From Amoebophrya sp. A120 (taxonomy: Eukaryota; Sar; Dinophyceae; Syndiniales; Amoebophryaceae): DNA of 64,000 bases. The DNA is taken from positions 14,443,379 through 14,507,378 of the forward strand of contig CAJINV010000001.1 of NCBI GenBank assembly GCA_905178155.1. Direction: 5' to 3'. The first letter of the stretch is position 1. Each line of letters opens with the position of its first letter. Below are positions 58,201-64,000 of the stretch, one piece after another. The position numbers and the translations under genes are program-made. The notes beneath the pieces are model-generated. The model was not told the origin of the DNA. It was given only the letters and a program-made list of their open reading frames with translations, and ran no database searches.

Positions 58201-58569
58201 AGGTGGCTTAGCAAACACGCCTACTGCTGGCCGAAAAGCAGGCCCGCTCCCACTGGTGGTGCCGCCGGGAGTGGATGGAGCAGCAACGGACCCCGGCAGC
58301 AGCCCCCGTGCGCCAGACCTTGGGTTTCCGGTCACTCCGCGCCCACCTTCATTGCTACCGGCCGCTCCGGACCCACGACCACCATTAGCGCGCGACCCGG
58401 TCGTTTTCAACGCGTTAGCTCCTGTGGATAAGCCCAAACTACATCCGGCGATAATCACCACCAAGCCAGCGCGCAGCATGGCCGAGGGACCCTTTCCTTT
58501 CGTGCTCCGAATCATCGTCGCAGCTTGTCCAGCTTCCTTGGTACTAGGGATAGCAGAATTAGGATACAT
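23594..58569 (-). CDS. RNF213: Giant RNF213 (mysterin)-like AAA+ protein, 12 exons, about 10,386 residues
   Basis: Exons: 58569-56926, 56786-56027, 55665-50874, 50660-50299, 50145-38977, 38471-38034, 37858-36227, 35958-34991, 34764-34662, 34473-28662, 27271-25469, 25271-23594. They total 31,161 nt, exactly 10,387 codons, with no internal stop. The core has three P-loops and the hallmark RNF213 segments IPVFIVGKPGSSKSLGKAI, VVVLDEVGLAEES, SNWNLDPAKMNRA, YGLRDFYSFLKM and LNRMEKYAL. RNF213 is a dynein-like AAA+ ubiquitin ligase of lipid droplets and anti-microbial defence in vertebrates; here only the fold family is shown. A divergent RZ-type zinc finger lies near residue 7107, and no RING was seen. 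The vertebrate protein is about 5,200 residues, so this is double length. Three introns are GT..AG and eight are introners of the element-plus-5 type. One of the GT..AG introns also holds an introner. Confidence 0.85.
25277..25468 (-). mobile_element. Introner, family A (192 bp)
   Basis: Begins GTATGCATTGCAAAAGTATC and ends ACAACTTTTGCAATTCATATG. Target duplication TCGTG at 25272-25276 and 25469-25473. Excision of 197 bp joins MADDHD to DPDADHH. Confidence 0.88.
25469..27271 (-). CDS. RNF213: Exon 11 of the giant gene: acidic repeats and linker
   Basis: Resumes HEGKFAGLSEATLTGMVDVV after the 1.4-kb composite introner. It includes an Ala/Glu and Ser/Asp tandem repeat (26681-26880), a long disordered Gly/Ser/His/Asp-rich linker, and a final helical segment ending SEGGSMADDHD, where the next introner lies. 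Confidence 0.78.
26681..26880 (-). repeat. In-frame coding tandem repeat (78/75 bp)
   Basis: Units start at 26681, 26759 and 26834 (TCGTCGTTGCTATGTCGGCC on the plus strand). They encode about 25-residue repeats, DSDAYSDGSGRHSNDD plus an alternating Ala/Glu run, inside exon 11 of the giant gene. All unit lengths are multiples of three, so copy number can change without breaking frame. Confidence 0.88.
27277..28661 (-). mobile_element. Composite introner, family A ends (1,385 bp)
   Basis: Outer ends TATGCACTGCAAAAATATCG and CGATACTTTTTCACAAGATA match family A. The 5-bp flanks CGACG / CCAAG agree at only three positions, so the insertion is older or altered. Excision of element plus 5 nt keeps the giant gene in frame. 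A second inverted-repeat element (27396-28590) is nested inside. Confidence 0.78.
27396..28590. mobile_element. Element nested inside the composite introner
   Basis: Inverted repeats of roughly 65-70 bp. The left arm starts GCTATCGAAAGAAAAAGTG and continues through TTGACGTTACGG and TTTTTTGGAAAAAA. The right arm (28522-28590) is its inverted copy. Between them are three near-identical 24-mers containing CCGTCAACGCCTCATCTAG (27878-27901 and 27962-27985 direct, 28077-28100 inverted). A hairpin, GGCAAATTTTGGG / CCCAAAATTTGCC, lies at 27834-27869. No coding potential seen. Confidence 0.8.
28662..34473 (-). CDS. RNF213: Exon 10 of the giant gene: C-terminal extension
   Basis: A 5.8-kb exon of about 1,937 codons with no recognised domain. 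It starts HTASANAAGAPAPAGG after a GT..AG intron whose acceptor TTTTGCAG is supplied by an introner end. It consists of long helical stretches broken by acidic and Ala/Gly-rich linkers. Vertebrate RNF213 has only several hundred residues after its RZ finger, so most of this exon has no obvious counterpart. Confidence 0.78.
34468..34644 (-). mobile_element. Introner, family A (177 bp)
   Basis: Begins TATGAACTGCAAAAGTTGTA and ends CGATACTTTTCTTGCACAGGATA. Imperfect duplication AGCAG / GCCAG. Here element plus 5 nt would break the frame. A GT..AG intron 34474-34661, with donor GTACATC in the exon flank and acceptor TTTTGCAG inside the element's own end, keeps it. Confidence 0.85.
34662..35958 (-). 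CDS. RNF213: Exons 8-9 of the giant gene: divergent RZ-type zinc finger
   Basis: Exon 8 (34991-35958) resumes LWDIVGDAAAREELDAD in frame. Near residue 7107 of the protein (35437 downward) it carries FCRRIQRVSACGG, then CGVCGKRIGGGHGE. The CxxCGxxIGG end with a following His matches the RZ-type finger that carries E3 activity in RNF213. The usual Cys-x4-His start appears as Cys-x3-Gln, so a zinc ligand may be lost. Exon 9 (34662-34764) is a short exon between two introners and reads WGPRRDVGSTERQLLLAAVH. Confidence 0.75.
34770..34990 (-). mobile_element. Introner, family B (221 bp)
   Basis: Begins TATCCAGGAAAAAACACCC and ends GGTCTTTTTTGTGGATA. Perfect target duplication CCAGT at 34765-34769 and 34991-34995. 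Excision of 226 bp joins YSRLYW to WGPRRDVGS. GCATGACAAA at 34951-34960. Confidence 0.92.
35964..36226 (-). mobile_element. Introner, family A (263 bp)
   Basis: Begins TATGCATTGCAAATATG and ends CGTATTTGCATTGGATA. Perfect duplication TGTTC at 35959-35963 and 36227-36231. Excision of 268 bp joins SDSQLNT to LWDIVGD. TTTGTCATGC at 36011-36020. Confidence 0.9.
36227..38471 (-). CDS. RNF213: Exons 6-7 of the giant gene
   Basis: Exon 6 (38034-38471) follows an introner with TFHV|TRMESLFQLLRTDLRS. Exon 7 (36227-37858) follows another with TELR|AKDGHGALIDMEEG. Both joins are in frame. The content is mostly helical, with an acidic linker (EDEEDVDSESDDG) and a basic patch (RRRASAARRLRKRCHRRHQ) that could be a nuclear localisation-like signal. 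No catalytic motif seen. Confidence 0.8.
37864..38033 (-). mobile_element. Introner, family B (170 bp)
   Basis: Begins CATCCAGAAAAAAACAC (first base changed from T) and ends CGTATTTTTTTGTTGATA. Perfect duplication CTCGA at 37859-37863 and 38034-38038. Excision of 175 bp joins TELR to AKDGHGAL. Confidence 0.9.
38477..38976 (-). mobile_element. Introner, family B, long copy (500 bp)
   Basis: Left end GATAGTCAGAAAAACACCCA, right end GGACGTTTTCTTGCGGATA. Flanks TCACC / TCACG. Excision of 505 bp joins LLTFHV to TRMESLF. The middle 300 bp has no counterpart in the other family-B copies. Confidence 0.82.
38977..50145 (-). CDS. RNF213: Exon 5 of the giant gene: AAA+ core
   Basis: An 11.2-kb exon of about 3,720 codons. 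P-loop-like EEPGGGKSWM lies near 48690. The first full Walker A, FISGETGIGKTALLEYY, is near 46670, with Walker B TLLFFDEANTS near 46440. The second, IPVFIVGKPGSSKSLGKAI, is near 44200, followed by TNQCSPHSTAKSI, with Walker B VVVLDEVGLAEES near 43815. The sensor-like SNWNLDPAKMNRA and the YGLRDFYSFLKM motif follow. LVFGSSFPEDGSLAFLNRCI and LLDTPLLNRMEKYAL mark later AAA units. The last third is low complexity mixed with helical segments. The match to RNF213 in motif order and wording is strong. Confidence 0.93.
50151..50298 (-). mobile_element. Introner, family A (148 bp)
   Basis: Begins TATGAAATGCAAAAGCATCG and ends CGATAGTACTTTTGCAGTGCATA. The duplication has decayed (CTACT / TTATT). Excision of 153 bp joins RRGARI to TDLHEDDSAED. 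Confidence 0.85.
50299..50660 (-). CDS. RNF213: Exon 4 of the giant gene
   Basis: A 121-residue helical segment (NQVEQVWESEFKTARREFPE and onward) lying between two introners. Both joins are in frame when element plus 5 nt is removed. It has no separate domain. Confidence 0.78.
50666..50873 (-). mobile_element. Introner, family B variant (208 bp)
   Basis: Begins TATCCAAGAAAAAAACTG and ends CACAGTTTTTTTTTTGCATA. Perfect duplication TTTCG at 50661-50665 and 50874-50878. Excision of 213 bp joins IKRGLR to NQVEQVW. Confidence 0.88.
50874..55665 (-). CDS. RNF213: Exon 3 of the giant gene: N-terminal stalk-like region
   Basis: About 1,597 codons without a recognised motif. It is predominantly helical and charged, with acidic linkers. 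It begins FGNHDRLHRQKPDNEVLFQI and ends KRGLR at an introner. Its position ahead of the AAA+ core corresponds to the long N-terminal stalk of RNF213; this is inferred from order, not from sequence identity. Confidence 0.75.
56027..56786 (-). CDS. RNF213: Exon 2 of the giant gene
   Basis: Begins VSVHERLLHGRRSFTVDAWG in frame with exon 1 and ends at a donor GTAAAA at 56026. The intron 55666-56026 ends in AGCCAG. The exon is globular in composition, with several Trp and Cys residues. No domain is recognised. Confidence 0.7.
56926..58569 (-). CDS. RNF213: Exon 1 of the giant gene: signal-anchor and Gly/Pro/Ser-rich N-terminus
   Basis: Starts at the ATG at 58567-58569 (MYPNSAIPSTKEAGQ). Two later in-frame ATGs precede a hydrophobic run, MLRAGLVVIIAGCSLGLSTG, which could be a signal peptide or membrane anchor. 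About 330 residues of Gly/Pro/Ser-rich low-complexity sequence follow, then a compact region ending GLQPDVTYTYEWLVDPADD. The exon closes at a donor GTAGTT at 56925 (intron 56787-56925, ending ACTTCAG). Confidence 0.65.
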
Positions 58570-60097
58570 GTAGAAAATCAAAGTGAAATCGAGAGATAGT
58601 AGTCGAATAAAACCAGACGGATTATATACTCTTCTTGTTCTGTCTTCCCCCAACGCAAAAGCGGCCAAGTGATAAACAGACCAAGTGAAGACGTCAATAG
58701 TTTCTTCGGTGTTGTGGCCGACAGTAGAAACGAGACGTTAAGGTTGGAGTCGCAGAAAAATAAATGCTGTACACAATAGCTTAGAGCTAGTCCGTAAAAA
58801 TAAGTGTTGTGTAGTAAAGTCTTCTCCCGATTCAGTAATATCACTACAAAGTTACAGTGTAAACCTTTACACGTGGTAACCAGAGTGACTACTTTGATTT
58901 GTGGTAGCACCAAGACCAAATTGGAATTGAGAGAAATCAACGACTCAGTTGTAAAACGAAGCTACTACTGTTCTCATGCGCACAAATACCTTAGCGGCAA
59001 ATAGCGGAATGAAGTGCCTCCGTCTAGTAAATTTTTCCCGGCTGAACGAGTCTGAGGTTAACTTATTTGAAGCCAGCTTGCTTCCTCTGTCAAAATTTCA
59101 GCGCGAATACTATGTTCACACGTTCTTGTGCAAGTCATAAGGATGACCTTTCCTAATCCTAGTGCTAGAAGTTGTTGCGCCAGGAACTACTGCAATTCTA
59201 AGGCAAACACGTCCGGTGTAGCATGGTGCTTTGAACTAAATATTCGTTAAGCTTAGCTTGTACTCGTCGTTCGTCTTTTTGTTCGTTGTCCTTGTCTATA
59301 GGGAATACTAGAGTTACAGTCGTATTTCATTGATTACGGATCGTCCTAATCGAAAAAAAATCACGATATCACATCTCACCCCAGTAGTACGAGAACGTTT
59401 TCGGAGTTGCGTCTAATTGGATTGCTCACGCTCGCATACAGACCTAGATCTAGATCGAATGCCGAGGAAGAAAACAAAAATAACGGATCCACCAGGTTGT
59501 GTCCCAGGAGGGATCACTTGGCACTTCGTTCTTCACGGTCTATCGATACTAGGATCACAAGTACTCGGACTGCACCTCTATGTGAAAATTGATGAGATCC
59601 GTTGTTCTTCTATGTCGTCTAAGTGCTGTTCTACTAACTTCCACAGGCAATGATGAGATCCGTGAAGATCGTAGCATGATGCTCCGCGCCCGCGCGATCA
59701 GAAAACACTCAAAGTTTGAGTCCAAATGGTGCAGCAAACAAGATCTCTTTTTTTAGTTGCAAAAGCACCTCGTACACCGTCCCTGGGGGAACAAGGAGTA
59801 GCGAAAGAAGCACAGATCCTCACGGGCTGTTGCTGTAGCCTCCAAAATCTTCAGGGTATCATTGATCAACGACAAAATGATATCGTCCTCCATTACAAAT
59901 GGCAATGACTTGTCTAATTCGAAAATATGATGGACTCCTCCATTGATTTTGTAGATTCATTTTCAAAAGCCCATCTCTAAGAACAGCAAAAGATATACGT
60001 TTTTTCGTGTTGCGACATCGCGTCCAGGAGAACCTAGCTTATGAATGCAGAAGTCCCACCTGGCAGAAGGAGGAGACAGAGTCCCGCCCTCCGGTCG
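58570..60097. other. Intergenic stretch, no gene seen
   Basis: About 1.5 kb, AT-rich, between the giant gene's start and the stop codon of the next upstream gene at 60098. It probably includes the giant gene's 5' untranslated region and promoter, but I can point to no specific element. Confidence 0.5.
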
Positions 60098-61457
60098 TCA
60101 CATGCAGTATGCTTTGTGCAACCGTGCCTCGAACCTGTCGTAGTAGAATTTGGACTGCGGCGGCCGAATTCTGCTATACTTGTTTGCCATTGCAGCGCGG
60201 TATAGGGCCCCGGGGCGACAGCTACTAGTACTTCGCCCCCGAAACAACGATTTCTTGCCCATTTCCACAGTCACGAACTGCGGGGCGTGGCCCCACGTAA
60301 GCTCCACGTGCTGCATATCCTGTGTAAGACAAGCCTTGCCACCACGATCCCGAGTTCTTCTTCTTCTTCTTCTGCACAAGAAATTGCTTCAAGTTCAAAA
60401 GCAAACATCATACGCGTATAATTGACAAACTCTGGGATCGGGGTGGTTACGTTTTTACACAGGATACAACAACCGGTGCCCGAATTCGTAGTACAGGAGA
60501 TCCAGGCACTATCACTGGAAAACACCAAGTGTGGCGTCACTGTGGGTGTGAACTTGTATTCATAACATGCAGAACAGGCTTCACTTTCAGTTTGTCTTGT
60601 TAGAAGAATGAAACTTATGCGACAAAGGCCATCCTCAGCCCTGTTTCATCTCGAAAAGCTAGCAGACCAGATTTCCTGTGTCCCAAGAAGCAAACTAATA
60701 ATTTGCGAAGATTATCACATTCACACTTGTTGTGAGACACTTTTTCTTGCCATAGGAGCGGGTGCCGTACAAACACGGCGCGGTCTGCCTTCCACTCATC
60801 CAGTGCACGCTCGAGGCGACTCAGGTGCTCGCTTGCCGCGACTTGATGCTGGGAGGAGATTGCGTCTTCCTGTGGTTCTTCGTCGTCCTCCTTGTCTCTA
60901 CCATCAACATCTGAGTTGGCGTTCACGAAGCGGAAGCTCCTGCGCAAGTTTCCCGTGCTTGTCCAGGCTTTCTTCGCGTCGGGCGCAGCTGCGGGATCGT
61001 TCCCGGCGGCCGCAGCAGCTGGCCATTTCGCTTTGTTGGCTCCGTACTTTTCCACGAAGTAGGTTAGGGAGGTATTCTGGAACTGCACAAAAGGACGAGA
61101 AGTTGTTGATGCATCGTGTTCATCTTCCACATCTGGTTGTGCAATAAAAGCACTAGCACTCTGCTCAGCCAGCTTGTGATGCACAATGGCGGGGGGCTGC
61201 AGAAGGAGATCGAAAGAAGGAAACGCCTGCGCTTGCTGGCGTTCGTGTGCGCCATAGGACGCGGTCCCTGACCCTGGTGCGGGTGCAACAAGCAGCTCGG
61301 CGTGTGGGGATATTTGGCCGAGCGGAAAAATTCCACCCATGTCAACGCCGAACTCGGCTATGTTGAATTGCAGCCAGAACGTATGCAACAGCAGACAACT
61401 TTGCAAAAAATGGCTGATGGATGCCAGCGCTGAAGGTATTTTTGCATTTGATTTCAT
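60098..61457 (-). CDS. Unknown protein, three exons (323 residues)
   Basis: Exons 60741-61457 (ATG start), 60467-60508 and 60098-60310. The first intron is 60509-60740 (GTGTCT..GTGATAG) and the second is an introner; total 972 nt, in frame. The N-terminus (MKSNAKIPSALASISHFLQS and a following hydrophobic run) could be a signal peptide or anchor. Then come a Pro/Ala-rich region, an acidic stretch (GRDKEDDEEPQED), and a conserved-looking end reading CLDLLYYEFGHRLL|HVELTWGHAPQFVTVEMG. No family is recognised. The 42-nt middle exon is inferred from frame and splice signals. Confidence 0.5.
60316..60466 (-). mobile_element. Introner, family A (151 bp)
   Basis: Begins TATCCTGTGTAAGACAAGCC and ends GTTTTTACACAGGATA. 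Flanks CTGCA / CAACA agree at three of five positions. Excision of 156 bp joins EFGHRLL to HVELTWGH. A GT..AG alternative using the element's own ACACAG is also possible. Confidence 0.72.
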
Positions 61458-61931
61458 CGCTCTACAGGTGCTAAAAACAGCTGTGAAATAAAAGCGATCC
61501 ATATTAACGTCGTGTGTGACATTATGCACCACGGTATGATGACGTAGGAACTAGAGCGATTCTATCTTACGACCTCGGGCACCATCAGCAAGAACATCAG
61601 ATTGACTATAACGCGCTGCCACTGCTATATCTACTTGATGCTGATATAAATGAATGTGCGTGTCGTGCACCTGTCTTTTCCTCCTAAGTCACATCGTGCC
61701 TGTTTTCTCCTCGGAAACATCAACCTCCACCAAAATTTGCCTGCTGCCACTGCTGCATACATGGAGAACTTCACCCTTTCACAGCGGCGCAACACGCGCA
61801 GGTATCCACGAGGAATCATCACCACCGACACCACAACTTTACCAGGATTTATTTTTCTAGTTTCTTTTTCACTGAATTGCATGCATTTGTTGTACGACAT
61901 GAGAGGACGCCGACGTCGATGGTGATTCCAT
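61458..61931. other. Intergenic stretch between two unknown genes
   Basis: About 470 bp. Short frames are present on both strands but none reads like protein. An acceptor-like TTTTATTTCACAG on the minus strand just upstream of 61457 could mark a 5' untranslated exon or a leader-addition site. Confidence 0.4.
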
Positions 61932-64000
61932 CTAGGATAACAGGGCGCCGCGCACGATCTGGTCATCGACAGCTGGCGTTGATGCCCGTAAGTGGCACTC
62001 GAATGATGCAGGAAAATCGCGGTCGCCCTTTTCATCGATTTGTGATGTGGTTCCTGACGCATTTCTAACCTTCGAGTTGGTTCGTTGCATAGGCGAGCTT
62101 GAAGTTGCCGTGTCGAGAACACGTATTACTTGCGTGAAGTAATTGTGTATTGGCTCGTATGGCGCGTCGTCGGGATACACCGAGCGAAGGGGAGTTGTGA
62201 TTTCCTGAAGCTGCCGGCGAAGGTCTTTACGCGTTTGTGTTATTTTCTTTTGGAGACTTTGATTTTCTTTCTGCGATTGGTCGTTCTTCCAGAGCCAATC
62301 TTCCATAGCCCAGTCGAGAGAGCACAGGGATCGCTGAAGCCAACCGGCAATGATATGGATGCGTAAAAAGGGTGAAGCGCGAAGCTTTCTGCGCAACATA
62401 TATTTTCCAGCTCACATTGTGCATGGCAAAATGCAGCAATGTTGACGAATGTGATTTTTTAATTCGCAAAGCTTAACTTTTCAAAGTGCGTCGACACCCA
62501 GTCGATCCTTTCGCAATCCTGTAGGTCAGGAAATACAATCTTGCGTGACATCTCCACAGTGTTAAATACGGAATTCTCTTGCGTGTAGTCATCACAAATG
62601 CAAAAAAAAAAATCTATAATCAAACGTATACGTAAAAAATTCTTCATCAAACAAACTTCACCCGTGCAGTCGATACGTTCATCATCCATACCGTACCACT
62701 TTGTCCACGACCTCTTGACTTTGCTCATGTTTGATGGCATTTGCTTCGTGCGTTGCTCGTTGGCGAAACTCGCCGATCGTTTCGTCCGTGTTGAAAAGCG
62801 AGAAGACGAGTGAGCTGAGAAAGGGATGCATTTTCGTAAAATCCGTTACCACATCGCCATCGCGCTCGTACTTACCAAACAAGCACACCGAAGCGCCGAA
62901 GCGCTGCTCCTCATGATGGTCCTTCTCAACGTTTATTTTCATTGGTGATAATTGCAGCAGCTGGTGTTGGTCATCTTTGGTCCTTTCATTTGCCTTTGGT
63001 TGTGGTTCCATTTGCAGCTTCAGCTCCATCTGCTCCTGGTGTTCTTCGTCGACGCCTACGTCAAAAATTTCTTTGAGCATGACAAACAAGGGCTCATTGC
63101 CCTCCTCGTCATTTTCCGGCAACTCGACGGGAGAGTCGTCTTTGCCATGCACGACCACTCGGCCCTCCCACCAAACACGGTCCTTCCGCAGCATGATAAC
63201 GGCGTCCGCCGCGAGGGTCGCGAGCTGCGTCAGCGGTTCCGCCCGGTCCAACAGGTGAATGCGATGCACTTGCGAACGGGCTGTGTTCTCCGGGTCGAAC
63301 AGCAGCCATGCGCGCTGCGAGTTGTCCCGGGCTTGGCTGTACCCGGGAGCGCCGATCATGTCACGGCCGGGCACGAGGCCGCTGTCTTGGATCCATTTTT
63401 TCGTCACGACCCCGAATTTGATGCGAAATTTGCGAAACAACTCCACCCGCGGCAGTGCCTGATGCCGGTCCGCACTGCGCCAAAAGTGCCGCACACCCTT
63501 CTCACTGCTATCTGCGAGGAAACCCCGCTTGTATTGGCCGGACGACATATGAAAAGACACAACTCGTGGTCCTATCTCGAATTACTCCCGAAACGCTGCG
63601 TCAGTGCTTGGATTTAAGTAGCTACATCCGAACTCCTGCATGTAATCAATGCTGTTCCTAAGCAACAAGAAAACAAGATACAGATAGGCAACAGCATAAC
63701 GTCTTTCCCTTTGAAATAGAATTGATGTAGAGAGCGGGTAGTTCGAGCACGGTGGGCGAGGACGTGTCGAGTTGCATACAACACTTCAAACACGGTATCC
63801 GCACCATCATATCCACCAACGTCTATCAGCGTCGCGACCTTTTGTTTGCTCTGAGACAGGCTTTTTGGTGCCGCAGGTGAGGACGGACGAGATGTCAGGT
63901 CGTCCAGCTCATGCTCAGGATGCTGGCCGCGCTCGTTGTTCTTGCTGGTATTTATTTCAACATCTGCTCCATCCCCGGCGGCACTCTGCAGGATATCGAC
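61932..64000 (-). CDS. 3' part of an unknown gene running off the window
   Basis: Four exons visible: 63701-64000 (truncated by the window edge), 62697-63575, 62478-62575 and 61932-62388. They give 577 residues in one frame. Introns 63576-63700, 62576-62696 and 62389-62477 all start GT and end AG. The first exon includes KVATLIDVGGYDGADTVFEV. The second begins IGPRVVSFHMSSGQYKRGFL and has an acidic, Gln/Glu-rich middle. The last exon has a coiled coil (QKENQSLQKKITQTRKDLRR) and a basic/Ser-rich tail. No family is recognised. The true 3' end could extend further if another splice site is used. Confidence 0.5.

Overview
This window looks like nuclear DNA from a marine alveolate, most probably a syndinian dinoflagellate of the Amoebophrya type. 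That assignment is an inference from gene structure, not from a database match. Long minus-strand reading frames are cut by two kinds of intron. About a dozen are ordinary short GT..AG introns of 80 to 360 bp. Sixteen are small repeat elements (introners) with terminal inverted repeats, TAT..ATA ends and 5-bp target duplications. In nearly every case, removing exactly one element plus one copy of its duplication restores the reading frame. From memory, published Amoebophrya genomes are described as rich in non-canonical introns and invasive intronic elements of this kind.

Layout: nearly all genes lie on the minus strand, as in dinoflagellate unidirectional clusters. Positions 1-1484 hold no gene; the first 530 bases are GC-rich. 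1485-3890 encodes a phospholipase B-like Ntn hydrolase. 4111-4693 may hold a small two-exon gene. 5229-17208 is a 15-exon gene for a 1,526-residue protein with a CEP164-like N-terminal WW domain and about nine IQ motifs. Its fourth intron carries a 4,518-bp element with the same 5-bp duplication and TAT..ATA ends as the introners. A possible small plus-strand secreted protein gene (17322-17864) faces it head to head. 18481-19750 encodes an HD-domain phosphohydrolase with a C-terminal membrane anchor, and 20972-22171 an Old Yellow Enzyme-family flavin oxidoreductase.

23594-58569 reads as one 35-kb, 12-exon gene. It encodes a protein of about 10,386 residues built on an RNF213 (mysterin) AAA+ core, with a divergent RZ-type zinc finger and a roughly 3,280-residue C-terminal extension. 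All 11 junctions keep frame and the total coding length is a multiple of three. 60098-61457 is a three-exon gene of unknown function. 61932-64000 is the 3' part of another unknown gene that runs off the window.

The genes do not form a recognisable pathway. What connects them is colonisation of their introns by related mobile elements, including two large composite ones (4.5 kb and 1.4 kb). A shared 10-mer, TTTGTCATGC, recurs across several introner families and in the 4.5-kb element.
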